A stretch of DNA of 64,000 nt, taken from Aspidiotus rigidus (Eukaryota > Arthropoda > Insecta > Hemiptera > Diaspididae). Below the pieces are notes generated by a model. It was not told the DNA's origin, did no database searches, and was given only the letters and a program-made list of their open reading frames with translations. The stretch is from the NCBI GenBank assembly GCA_035079385.1, contig JAVHKY010000008.1, positions 2,960,001 to 3,024,000 on the forward strand. Reading direction: 5' to 3'. Below are positions 1 to 11,910 of this stretch, piece after piece. The number at the start of each line of letters is the position of its first letter. The first letter of the stretch is position 1. The position numbers and the translations under genes are program-made.

Positions 1-3000
1 ATGAACGGAGTTGTAGATGATAAGAGAACAACTTACGACTAGGAAAGAATTCATCGCTAGTACAGCAATTTACCAAAGCAATACTAGTATGTTACCCAGA
101 AAAACGATGGCCAAACGCTGATTGCTATTTTAGAGCGATGTAACGATCTCCATACAGTTAATAAATAAGGAATGATCTATCCACTTTATCAGAACTTTAA
201 AACAATTGAAAATTTGATGAAATGATGTTATCCTAGGTATCAAGAGATTCTACTCAGCATAAACTCGACAAAATGAACGAAAATTAGAGATTGAAAAGAA
301 ATCTCTAAAATATTCAAGCAAAAGAGTGATGTGAAGTACGGAAAATGCGTCCGCCAGACGTCTTTTTTTGTAAGCTTTCATTAATTTTTTTTTTTCTCAA
401 AATAATGGACCGCTACCACCCTTCAACCACACTCAGGCATGCGCGCCACTTCTATTTAGCGCCTGTTGGTACCTGTAAAGATTGATAATAATATTATTAT
501 TATTTATTTCACTTGGTTGGACTACGATTCAAGAGATAGATCAGGAGAAAATATCTTTTTGAATCAGTAGGAAAGTACTTTTTTTACAGTTGCTCACAAT
601 CACCAGGAGAAGTGAATTCATGGAAACTGATGGAAACGCAGTTGCACTGCTGACAATGCTGACTGCTGCAGCGGATGTCTTCAAATTCAAAATCCACGTC
701 TTGCCTACTGACAGATGACAGCTGCCCCACACCAATGTTCAAAATTCAAACATAGACATCGAATAAAGAGAATGATGAGAATCATGAATTGGAATGCAGA
801 AATCTATGTTTCAAATCTTCTCTCATTGGTTTGAGATGTAATTTGACTTTGAAAGAACAAATACAAACATAGCGTTTTGAAATCCAAAACCTTTCAACTA
901 ATAAGTAGGTAATAGTCTGCATACAAATGAAGTCCAAGCAATGGATGTGTTCTAACTTTGAGTGTGTCTAGAGAAGAATTAGTGCTGTATCCACTGAAAC
1001 ATTAATGTTTTTCTTTCAAAATATAGTATCAAAATAATACCTACGTCATTCATATTATTTTTCAATGATTCAAATATTATTATGGTTCTCATTTTGAGAA
1101 ATGTAAATTGGTAAGGAAGAATCTATTGACTAAAAATAGGTTGTTTCTATGATCAAATTAGTAAATAAAATTATTATCAGTATCACGCACAATAATATTG
1201 AAATATGCAAGCTTCGTTTAAATCAATTTTCATGATAGTACGTAGTTTTTGAGGCACTGCAGATTTCAATTTGAACTGCGAAGAGTAGAATGAAAATTTT
1301 CTCACACACACATTTCAGTGATAAATGAATGGAATAATGTTTTTATTTTTTTCAGAGGTTTGTATTGTCTGGAGGAAGAATGATGTATCAAAAAAACGAC
1401 TAAAAATCGTCCCAAAATTTTTTCTTCTTTCTTTTATGAAAATTCGAGAAAATATTGAATACGCAATTTTTGATGGAGAAATGTGATTGAAACTTCACTT
1501 TGATAAATTCCGAATCGCAATGGTCTTCATCGATGATTCAATTTCTGGTATGAAATCTGCTCCGCATTGGAAAAAAATTGACAGAACAGATAAATTATTG
1601 GGTGGCCTTCCGCAGGATTTCTGAGGACATAATTACGCACGAGTATTAAAAAGTTCACGCTTAGAGAACGCCGTAATGAAGAACATAAGAATCTTGTAAA
1701 AAGTGATAAAATTATATATTTTTGATACTTCCACAATTACAGTGAAGCCAGCCAGCAATAACAGGCACATGTCACACAAGAGGTAAACGAATAACTCCAG
1801 GAATTAATTGGGGGATATCGAAATTAATTCGATATCTTTGACAAAAGATTTAAAAAAACAAAATTTGTACTTATTTTGGGATTGTACATCTTAGATAATG
1901 ATCATATTTCGGAAGCAACGTTATTTTTCATATTATACTTTTGTTTTACTGAATTCGATTTCTGAGTATTTTGCTGAAGTTGAGAGAAAAGATTTGAAAG
2001 ACAAGAATAATTATCATATTTTTTTTACGAAAGAATCAAAGAGAAAATTATTCGCTTAAAATCGTGAAAAACGGAACGTGTCATGAATGAGCTTCGATAA
2101 TTGTTTAGAAGAGAGGCCGTCTTCGATTTTCATCGAACCCGAATTAAAAATATCTCCGTTTTAAATAGTTATGGAATAACTTTTTTTTTTTTTTTTTTTT
2201 TTTTTTTCCAATATATTGATCACGTAAAGTACTTATTCATACAGTAAAAATAATGATAATAAAAATAGAATAAGAAAGAACGAAAACATCCGTTGTTCAG
2301 CTAATTGAAGTCCACCTCGAGTGAACGTGTAGTTATATAGCGTTAGTATTCGTTCTTCCAAATTTTTCAGAAATTGCAAAAAAGGAAGCAATACCACAAA
2401 AAAGTGAAACGTCACCCGTACAGGAAGACAATACCACCATAATTCGAGAACTAAAGGTGTAGACTACATGCACGCGGGAAAAGACCTATTGCAATGCGAT
2501 GTTCTATAAATTACGCACAGCGAAAAGAGAGAAAAACAAAAGAGGAAAGGAAAAACAAAACATATCGAGTTCTTCTTCTGTTTCATTCAAGAAAATCTGG
2601 TAACTGTTACAGTATTCCGAAAAATGTGATGAGTTTAAACAATATTGTTTATTCTACTTTACGAACATGAGAAATACGGTTGAGTGCCTTAGTCTCGAAT
2701 CTTGGGATCGTATGAGAAAATTCGTCTGTATTACAACTTGAAATTTGATTTTCACTCACGGAATACCTCTTATCGCTAGAAACTCACAATTTGTGCGCGA
2801 AGAAATACAACGTGTTACAGTGAAAAATAGTTTTTGTGCCCAACCGCAGTATTATTAAAAACTGAAAAATTTTAGTATTAGAAAGAAAATTTGTAGAAAA
2901 TTAAATTCGTGGATTCGTTTTTTCAACAAAGTATCTTTATCATTTTTTTCTTTAAATAGATCACGTTCATAAAAATACAATTTAATAAAATAGAAATCGA

Positions 3001-3541
3001 ATACTGAAAGTTGATTATCAAAAGTAAAATCAGGAAATATTGTTGTACACATAAGAACGAATGAAAATAAATTGACACTCTAACAGAAAATTACATCGAA
3101 CATAGCATTTTCTAAGGAAAGGCGGCAGTTGATTAAAACCAGTAGAACGTACGAATGCGAAAACATTATGACTCGATTTTGGAGTTTACGGTACAAATTC
3201 TGAGAATCTATCTCAGCAATAGGTGCTCTGAATTGCCTGTTATATTACGAACGTAGACAGAACATCGAAACAGAGAGCCTAGAAAGTAACTATAGCATCC
3301 TAACTTGAATTGCGCGCCAGACGCTATTGAGGAACAGTAAGATTAAAAAAAATAAAAAGAACCATGTTATATTCTTCGTTAGCATTAACTACTATTATTG
3401 CGTTTTTACTCAGAAATGGTATATTGTAATAATATGAATGAGAGTTGAAAAACTTATTTAAAAGTAACATTATTTATTCTAATTATTCCGAGTTTTTTCA
3501 TTTTCCAACCTCTTCACCTCCGAGGCATAAAATTCTTCAAT
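1..3541. other. Intergenic, no gene recognised
   Basis: The sequence is AT-rich with only short, non-conserved open frames. A long T tract lies near 2180-2208. No protein, RNA or mobile-element signature was recognised. A TTTATT (AATAAA on the minus strand) at 3473-3478 lies about 65 nt past the PRL-1 stop and could be its poly(A) signal. Confidence 0.5.
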
Positions 3542-5788
3542 CTATTGCAAGCAGCACGAATTCTTGTGTCCATTTTTCAATTTTAATCGTGATTTTGGCC
3601 GATACTTTTCTAAGAAAGTTAATTGCTTGGAGTTGATAGCTCCTCGTCTTTTTCTACAAGCAATAAAAATACAAAACCAATTAACACACAGTATTTTAAA
3701 TGAGTAACCACAGTCACCGTAGAAGTTAATCAGACAAGAAAGAGCAAAATGACTCAGTCTTACAAAACCAGGGCTCGCGAACTTCGCCTTAAGCTGGGTT
3801 GACAAATTGTATTGTATTTGAATATGGGAGACAACATTTTTATTTTTGTGACGAGAATGATTGAAATTACAAAATTAATTTCTTGGGTCACGCCACTTCG
3901 ACACCGTCCCAAAAATCATCGATCATAGTCGAGAACTTTCCATAACCAAAATCTTATTATTGGCCATTGTTTTTTTTGCAGCAAAATATTTTCTACGTAG
4001 GTTTTTTGTTTTTGAAACACTACATATTCGATTCGGCCAAATCAAGGCTTCGTTAGACTGAGTCACACAGTTGTAACTTCTAGAAGACGTTCTAATTAAA
4101 TGCAAACTTTCAACTCTTCGAAGTAAAAGAATTCACGGAGCATTACGAATTTGATAATTAAGAACTCACTGTCTAATTAATTCAACGGCGTCCTCGTATT
4201 TCATTCCGAGTTCAATTAGCGCTAGGGCAACGAGAACTGGTGCTCTACCGAGACCGGCCACACAGTGAACAGCAACGCATCCTTCCGGGTTTTCTTTGAA
4301 TTTGGTTTTTAATACTTCGAACCATTCTTCGATCAACTGAAAGAAAAACTTGCATTATGACTTCTTCAAATGAGAATAATAAAAATGAGACAAAGAAGAT
4401 CTCAAAATCGGAGTAATTTAGCTATTCGATGGTTCATTTATGGAGGATGGAGAATGGATACACATCACTTCCCTCATTCTCCAAACTCACGAGAATAAAA
4501 TTCGAAAAGAACGGTGGACATTTTTACCAAATATCCCTCCATAATACAAGTAGCTTCCCATTCAAGGAATGAAGCGTAAAATTTAAGTTCCCCCGAAATT
4601 TTTTTTCGTCGACCACCCACTGCAAGTGTTACCCTTGTATCGAGCTAGTTTCTTACGTGAATGGAGAGATAGATCCGATGTCGGCTCTTTATATCATCTT
4701 ACTTTGTTAACACAGAACCTGTTTTATAAAACGTCCGCTCGAAGCTCGAAAATTTTCCAGATCCCTGTCCTATCATCTATAGCTCGGTGGTCGGTGTATA
4801 CAGCCTGAATGATAGCCGCTTCGAGTAACTAGATATGCTATGCTTCATATACCGCAACGAGCCAGATATGCAACGCTTCAAACACCACAAGACTCAGAAC
4901 GTCCTCCAAGAATACCCGAAATACAACTAATCTATCAACATTAATTTTCGAGACTCACGTGCCCCATAAAACAGGATCCCTGCCTCCCCTCGGTTAACTC
5001 CTAAAAAACTCGTGAGTTTTTGAGGATGCTTGGAATGTCTTTCCTTAATCTCTCTGCAAACTGATGATTGAGACAAAAGCACCGCAGATCGTTCAAATCC
5101 CGACTTTCTCTTTCTACCTTCGCTCAAACATTTCATCCTTCGGGCCTAGCAACAAGTTTCTATTTTCCCGAAGCCGCTTTATAACCCAAACATTGACACA
5201 TTAAAAATCACACAATTGGTACCCGCAGTTCTTAAATACATGCAATAAATATTCGTTTCCACCTAGTCACGTAATATTGAACGGAAATAAAAGCTATCAC
5301 ATACAGCAGTAGTTGAAATCTTACACGTATTATTCAACACCTAGTTATATTCATCTAAAATCAGTTCGTAACAATCAGGACAATTCTGAGTACAGAAATC
5401 TGAGCCACGAGTAAACAGATCTAATTCACGTTTAAATTTAATACGGTCATGCGAGACGTACCTCATTTGGAGGAGAAGTTCCGTCGTCGTATGCTAAATC
5501 AATAACACTAATGCCATTTTTCTGGAGTTCTTCGGTACTGTAGGTAGGTTCGCACACTCGAACAACCACGTGCACATTGTGCTTCTTCAACTCCTGAAAA
5601 TTCATAAAAGAAACGTTGAATATGATGCTTTAAATATCCTAAATATTTTATACTCGTTCACTCACGGTGACATAATATTGAATGGTTTGATCGGAAGGAC
5701 GATCCGTAATGAGAAATTTAAAATCCTTATAATCGATTTCAGCTGGCGCCGGTCGAATATCTTTCGGACGAATTATGGAACTGCTCAT
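3542..5788 (-). CDS. PRL-1: PRL-1 / PTP4A prenylated protein tyrosine phosphatase
   Basis: Four coding exons on the minus strand: 5666-5788, 5462-5593, 4170-4336 and 3542-3653. All junctions are GT-AG and together they encode 177 aa, close to the roughly 170 aa usual for the family. The protein starts [10 protein letters not shown]. The general-acid loop is DLAYDDG (D77/D78), and the active-site P-loop HCVAGLGRA holds catalytic Cys110 and Arg116. The C-terminus has the family [10 protein letters not shown] block, a basic stretch and the CAAX box CCLQ. These features define the PTP4A/PRL family: a small phosphatase, farnesylated and held at plasma and endosomal membranes, known to bind CNNM magnesium transporters. 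The start is the ATG that matches the family N-terminus. Intron 3 (4337-5461) contains a piece of an interspersed repeat near 4955-5020. A 5' UTR exon upstream is possible but was not identified. Confidence 0.97.
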
Positions 5789-7200
5789 GGTGTCGGGGTC
5801 TGTTATCGAATATTCAAACAGACTTACAATACAATTACCAACAAAATATTAAACAGCTAGCCGCAATAAGAAAAAAAAAAAAAACAAAAAAAAAACGCGC
5901 AGCAGAACGAAATTTTAAATTTCTAATATCCTAATACAATGAAGAACAATAAAAGAACTTCAAAAGCCAATTCAAAATAAATTAAATAAATTAAATAAGA
6001 AACAATTATCTTTCAAATGATGACTAATACGACTAAAGAGAAAGGATACGAAATGAAAGAACGAAAAACAAACAAAAAATAAGGGGCAAATCAGGAAAAA
6101 CAAAATATTGAAAAGTTGACGTAAAAATAAACTAGCGATAGGTTAGATAGAAATTAAAAGAATTACACAATTTAAATGCCTAATCACAATAAAACACGAG
6201 TAAATTATATTGAAAATCCAGGATCGAAATACGCGCCGATCTATCACCTTGATGAGCTGGAAGCCAGCTGCAGCTTTCTATGCAAATATTGCAGAGCCGA
6301 CGTTTCCTGTCGATATGGCAGTGTCCAACGAACAACCATTCAGAGGAAGAAAGAATGGGATTTTGAGAAAATGTGGATATTAGGATGAGGAACGAGAGAG
6401 AGAGAAAAAAGAAAAAAAAAAGACGACTGAGATAAGAAATAGCGTATAAAGTAGACGAGAAAAGAATAATATTTTCCAGGAAAATTCGGAGAAAACGCAC
6501 GACGTCTTCCTCCTTTTTGCTCACCAGATGATATCGCGGCGCCAATAATATCTTTAGTTGACTTTGGTGAACAGTGATCGAAAATTATTGCAGAATTATT
6601 AAATTGAATGTAACGTTTCTTCTATTTGTGTTGGGCCTGGCAATATTCGCCGCTATCTAACATAAACTCCATGAAGGTAAAGCAATTTTCAGATCTTATC
6701 TGTAACACAAGAAGAAAAACAAAACATGATTAATTTTCGCACAAAAACAATTCGTTGTGCACAATTCAAAAATATTCTAATAGCTTCGGAATTATAAGAG
6801 CTGACGTGTTTTAATGAGAAAGAGCAAACAACAACGAACCTTCCTCATTTCCTGAAATATTTTGAAAATATGCTCGACTAAAAGAGAATTTTACGAACTT
6901 TACGATAGTTCCTTACGGGTACACACTCAAATTAAAATAAAGAATATTAGTATTTGTTTGCTACCGTCACCCCTTTTTCATCAGTGCTTTTCCCGTATTT
7001 CACGCCAGGCCTGACGAGAGGGAAAGGGAGCAACTGGAGATTTTATCCAAAGGGCCCCTATTATTCAAGGGGTGGGGACGAATTTTTTCTTTTTTTTTGG
7101 GGGGGGAAGGGGAGGCCGCCGTGTTCCTTGCCCCGGACCCGACTGAAGCTCTCGACAGGCCCGTTTCACGCGAACCTACAATTTGTGCTCTCCCATCATT
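5789..7200. other. Upstream flank of PRL-1, no gene recognised
   Basis: This stretch should hold the PRL-1 promoter and any 5' UTR exon. A-rich runs occur at 5869-5895 and 6405-6425, and a G run at about 7099-7108. A 121-aa open frame on the minus strand at 6180-6545 is low-complexity (poly-Phe/Ser/Leu) and is not supported as a gene. Confidence 0.4.
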
Positions 7201-7208
7201 TTTTCAAG

Positions 7209-7569
7209 CAGGGCTGGGCACAGATCGATTTGTGGGTCACGGACCAAAGATTGGCGATCCGTGATCCGTATTCGGATCATTTTTTCACAGATCATCAAAC
7301 CAGGGATTTGGAAACTGGAATTTAACAATTTTGAAGACACATATTTTTTCCGCGCTCGTGGATCGCGGAACACAACAATGATTCCCGGATCACGGATCCA
7401 ATATTCTGATCCGCAGTTGATTGATCTGTCAGATCGCGAAAAAATGTTACTCATCCGTGATCCGGATCACTTACTTCCAATGCACGATTCCGGTTCCGCG
7501 ATCTGATCCGCTGTGAGACCGATGATTTGAGATCCGCGATTCGGATTTTACAATCTGTGCCCAGTCCTA
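7209..7569. mobile_element. hAT-like MITE with exact 8-bp target duplication
   Basis: The element begins CAGGGCTGGGCACAGAT and ends ATCTGTGCCCAGTCCTA, so its termini are inverted repeats matching at 15 of 17 positions. It is flanked by an exact 8-bp direct repeat, TTTTCAAG, at 7201-7208 and 7570-7577. An 8-bp duplication with a CAGGG-type terminus is typical of hAT elements. It encodes no transposase. The interior is full of GATCCG/CGGATC words in both orientations, giving a strongly self-complementary sequence. Open frames reported across it are incidental. Confidence 0.9.
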
Positions 7570-7577
7570 TTTTCAAG

Positions 7578-9586
7578 ACTGTTTAGGCATAGACAAATTT
7601 CCACCGACGTCATACGATCAGTTATAGTTGGCGCGAGTGCCCGTTCTGGTGTTTATAAACCTCTTAACCAGGGTGTCGCAGACTTGCAGCCAAACAGTAC
7701 GGCTTAGGCTTTCCATCAGCCAAAATTATAAAGCTGGCTTTCGGCTGATCGTTGAATTTGGAATTTGCTATCTTTTAAAAGGTTTTCAGCAGTAGAATTT
7801 CATTAAATTCGATTATCAGATCAGAATCCGAAAATTCCAAAGACTAAAGGGGAAGAAGACCACGTGAGACAAAAATCAGAAATACAGTCGCCAGCCACTA
7901 GACAACTGCCAGACACGCTGGTCATCGATTAGGATTTGGGAACGCCAAACGAGAAAATTGGAAAAGGGAAAAATTGATTTCTTCTTCACTGATTTGATAC
8001 AAGAGAAAGAAGAAAAGATTGAGTAGTAAATCAGTGTTGCCAATAATGATCAACTTACAGCTTATAGACTAAAGCAGTTCCACAGCTTGATGAAGTTGCT
8101 TCAAAGCCAACAAAGCAGCTCCGGAACGAAAGGAGAGGTTCTAACCCCAGACATTAAAGGATCAGCAGAAATGGTACTTTGTAATACATGTCGAGAATAC
8201 CCTTTTTGCTGATTTTTAGTTAAGTTGAATCTTCAGTTCCTCCAAGTTGTTAGTTGGTTGTAAGTTGATTAAATTAATTTGAGTTCTAAGTCTGTCAGTT
8301 GCGTGGGAAAATTTGAACCATCAATCAGTCGACAAATTTTGATTCATCACTCATTAGTCAGTCATTCATTCACTCAATCGAAAAATTGTAGTTGCAAATA
8401 AGTCAGTAACTTGAGCTCAACACCCTTGTTTCTTGCGACAAAAAGTTCATGAACAAGTGCTAGGAACAGTGCAAATTATGAATTGTAATTTTAACTCATT
8501 TGCAGATTAATTTTCCTTGATTTACTCAATGATCTTTGCTCCCTGTAAAGGTTTCCAAATTAGCCGCAACTGTAAATGATTGCATGACGTCAGAGAAAAT
8601 CTGTCTATTGAGCTAGACATCTCCAGTACAGACTAGGGCAAGTCATCTGGGAGGAGTGTTACCAGTCAAGTTGGTTATATTATTTGTAGTTTAAATTCAG
8701 CGGCGCTGGCGTTGTATTGAAAAGTTAAGCGTGAGCATCTTTAAAACCATTTTGTTCCTTTATTTTTGCCTTTGAAATCTTACTCCCGAGCTTCCTAATG
8801 AGTAGTCCTTCTAAAAGACTGTGACAAGAGCCTAGGATAGAAGCCAAAGTTTTAACAGCAGCTATACTAGCGCTGATCACCCAATTGATAAACAGTCCTA
8901 AAGGGAAATGGGTTAAAAGATGAAATATATCCGACCCAGGAGGGTGGCTTGGGCTCAACGTTACGCAACAATCAAAAGCACTTCCTCGGCTTCACATTAG
9001 ACACATTTCCTAATGACTTCACAACGTGTTGTGGCCTACAAATGTACGGTCCGCCATTGTTATCAGCACATTAAACTGTGGTTAGTGCAATTCTGAATCA
9101 AAGGGGCGGAGACAAATTAATATTATTTTTCATGTAGCCTTTCAGGTTTTCACCTTTATTATTTGAAAAGTACAACTGCAATCAAAAAATTTTAAACAAC
9201 AGAATCTATTTCTCTGGTAAATTCCTACCAGATGGTACCGAAATGGGTTTTTTGTCATAAGTTATTTTCAATCTTCATGAGAATACATTGCAATTTGCCC
9301 TCCATCTCGTTCTGTAATATTTGTCTGACGTAATTTGCTAGCGGACAATTGACTACTATAAGAAGCCGGCCATCTACAATCGGGAAAATTTAAAACAAGT
9401 TCAGGACGATTTTCTCATTTGAAAGCTTTCTTGAGAATTCTTAAACAAACTTGGGAACGGAGCGATTTAGGAGAAAAATTTATAGAGCACAATTTGTAGC
9501 GCGTAAAATTTCAACAAGTCATCTCGACTAACATTGATTTAAGGAAATCTTTTGCCTATTATCCGCACCGCTCATTAGTTGCCACC
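7578..9586. other. Intergenic, scattered repeat-like sequence
   Basis: No gene was recognised. The stretch around 7700-7760 (rich in TTTCGGCTGATC-like words) resembles the interior of the hAT-like element at 9587-9890, so part of it is probably old transposon sequence. Short TCAGT/TTAGT-rich stretches occur around 8220-8420. Confidence 0.35.
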
Positions 9587-9890
9587 CAGGGATGTGCAAC
9601 CAATCACCATTGACTTGAACTTTAGCTTTTGGCTGATAGCCAATTCCAATAAATTCATTAGCTGGATTTCAGCTTTTTCAAAATGCGTCAGAATGATGGC
9701 TTAAAACTTGAACTTAATTATAACAGCTCAATTTCACATGTAAGCAATCAATATTTTCTAACGGCTGGCTTCTGGCTGAAAAGCTGATGTCTTAAAATTT
9801 ATTAGCTGTCTTTTGGCTTCCCTAAAAATGCTCAAAACAAGAGCTTAAGCTCGAACTTGAGCCAATAACGGCTTTAGCTGCACATCCCTG
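9587..9890. mobile_element. hAT-like MITE
   Basis: The left end CAGGGATGTGCAACCAA is mirrored by the right end TTAGCTGCACATCCCTG, matching at 15 of 17 positions when inverted. The interior repeats GGCTGA/AGCTTTTGGC words in both orientations. No clean 8-bp target duplication is left (5 of 8 positions match in the best alignment), which suggests an older insertion or a misplaced boundary by a base. Confidence 0.7.
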
Positions 9891-9925
9891 GTTGTACCGT
9901 TTTATCTAACTCAAAAGTTTCGGTC

Positions 9926-10025
9926 TGTGACGTCACAATTTGATGACGGCAAAGGTTAGCCTTGTGACGTCACATTCTGATGAAGTCATAGATCAGTTTT
10001 TCTAAATCAGCCATGTGAAGTCACA
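9926..10025. repeat. Three TGTGACGTCACA-type palindromes
   Basis: The 12-bp palindrome TGTGACGTCACA occurs exactly at 9926-9937 and 9963-9974, and with one change (TGTGAAGTCACA) at 10014-10025. Each sits in a short degenerate direct repeat followed by ATTTGATG/ATTCTGATG. The core TGACGTCA equals the CREB/ATF binding palindrome, but no gene lies nearby and the context is repetitive, so a regulatory role is only a possibility. Confidence 0.6.
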
Positions 10026-10269
10026 ATCTGATGTCACAGATCTGGTACACCAACATTTTTTAGATCTCATCTGCCCCAAAAAACAGGTTACCATCCATCC
10101 CTCGTTCAACTCCGTTAAAGAACTCGGGAGTTTTTCCAAGTCTCCCTCCTATCATATACATATAGCTTGAGAGTGGACATTTGAACCTGTTCTAAAGAGG
10201 GTTTTTTGAGAAGTCCGTCGTGCGTCGTCCGGCAAAAAACTTGGAAAAATTTCTACTCTCGATCTACAT

Positions 10270-11910
10270 ATGATAGGAGGGGGAATTATAGTGCTTGAAA
10301 CATTGCATATCTGGCTTATTGAAGGGACTATCTCAATGCGGCTCATATAATCTATAATATTTTTGAGGGTTCCCTGCGTTCTCCGTTCAACATTGCTAAG
10401 GAAGTCGTCGAGGATACCGTTAAACTGTTTTCCCAATAGGAGGGCGAATTATAGTGTTTGAAACATTGGATATCTGGCTTTTTGAAGGGACAATCCTAAT
10501 GCGGGTCATATAATGTATTATTTTTTGAAGGTTCCCTGCGTTCCTCCTTCAATATTGCTAAGGAAGTCGTCGTTTTCCTGATAGGAGGGCAAATTATAGT
10601 GTTTGAAACATTGCATATCTGGCTTATTGAAGGGACTATCTCAATGCGGCTCATATAATCTATAATATTTTTGAGGGTTCCCTGCGTTCTCCGTTCAACA
10701 TTGCTAAGGAAGTCGTCGAGGATACCGTTAAACTGTTTTCCCAATAGGAGGGCGAATTATAGTGTTTGAAACATTGGATATCTGGCTTTTTGAAGGGACT
10801 ATCCTAATGCGGGTCATATAATGTATTATTTTTCTAAGGTTCCCTGCGTTCCTCGTTCAACATTGCTAAGGAAGTCGTCGTTTTCCTGATAGGAGGGGGA
10901 ATCATAGTGTTTGAAACATTGCATACTTGGCTTATTGAAGGGACTATCCTAATGCGGGTCACATAATGTACTTTTTTTTAAAGGTTCCCTGCGTTCCTCG
11001 TTCAACATCACTAAGGAAGTCGTCGTTTTCCTGATAGGAGGGGAATCATAGTGTTTGAAACATTGCATATCTGGCTTATTGAAGGGACTATCCTAATGCG
11101 GCTCAAATAATGTATTATTTTTTGAAGGTTCCCTGCGTTCTTCGTTCAACATCGCTCAGGAAGTCATCGTTTTCCTAATAGGAGGGCGAATTATAGTGTT
11201 TGAAACATTGCATATCTGGCTTATTGAAGGGACTATCTTAATGTGGGTCATGTAATGTATTATTTTTTGAAGGTTCCCTGCGTTCCTCGTTCAACATCAC
11301 TAAGGAAGTCGTCGTTTTCCTGATAGGAGGGGAATCATAGTGTTTGAAACATTGCATATCTGGCTTATTGAAGGGACTATCCTAATGCGAGTCATATAAT
11401 GTATTATTTTTTGAAGGTTCCCTGCGTTCTTCGTTCAACATCGCTCAGGAAGTCGTCGTTTTCCTCATAGGAGGGCGAATTATAGTGTTTGAAACATTGC
11501 ATATCTGTCTTATTGAAGGGACTATCCTAATGCGGCTTAAATAATGTATTATTTTTTGAAGGTTCCCTGCGTTCTTCGTTCAACATCGCTCAGGAAGTCG
11601 TCGTTTTCCTAATAGGAGGGCGAATCATAGTGTTTGAAACATTGCATATCTGGCTTATTGAAGGGACTATCCTAATGCGGCTCAAATAATGTATTATTTT
11701 TTGAAGGTTCCCTGCGTTCTTCGTTCAACATCGCTCAGGAAGTCGTCGTTTTCCTGATGGGGGGGGGGGAATCATAGTGTTTGAAACATTGCATATCTGG
11801 CTTATTGAAGGGACTATCCTAATGCGAGTCATATAATGTATTATTTTTCAATGGATCCCTGCGTTCTTCGTTCAACATCGCTAAGGAAGTATTCTTTTTT
11901 CCAAGTCCCC
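10270..11910. repeat. Tandem array, 145-bp unit, about 11 copies
   Basis: The landmark GTGTTTGAAACATTG recurs at about 10291 (one variant), 10454, 10599, 10762, 10907, 11051, 11196, 11340, 11485, 11630 and 11777. Spacings are 163, 145, 163, 145, 144, 145, 144, 145, 145 and 147 bp. The two 163-bp units carry an extra 18 bp (GAGGATACCGTTAAACTG). Each unit also contains GGTTCCCTGCGTTC and GGAAGTCGTCG. Part of the unit resembles the interspersed repeat seen at 4.9, 45 and 49 kb, so the array probably arose by tandem amplification of a piece of it. Open frames across it are only repeat translations. Confidence 0.95.

Noticed and set aside
6180..6545. 121-aa minus-strand open frame upstream of PRL-1
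   Set aside because: Low-complexity Phe/Ser/Leu translation of an A-rich purine tract. No domain, and the opposite strand is open as well.
7668..8430. Possible hAT-like element bounded by CAGGGTGT and ACACCCTTG
   Set aside because: The inverted match is only about 8 bp and no target duplication was found.
8725..8958. 77-aa minus-strand frame with a hydrophobic middle
   Set aside because: No homologue recognised, no splice partners, repeat-rich surroundings.
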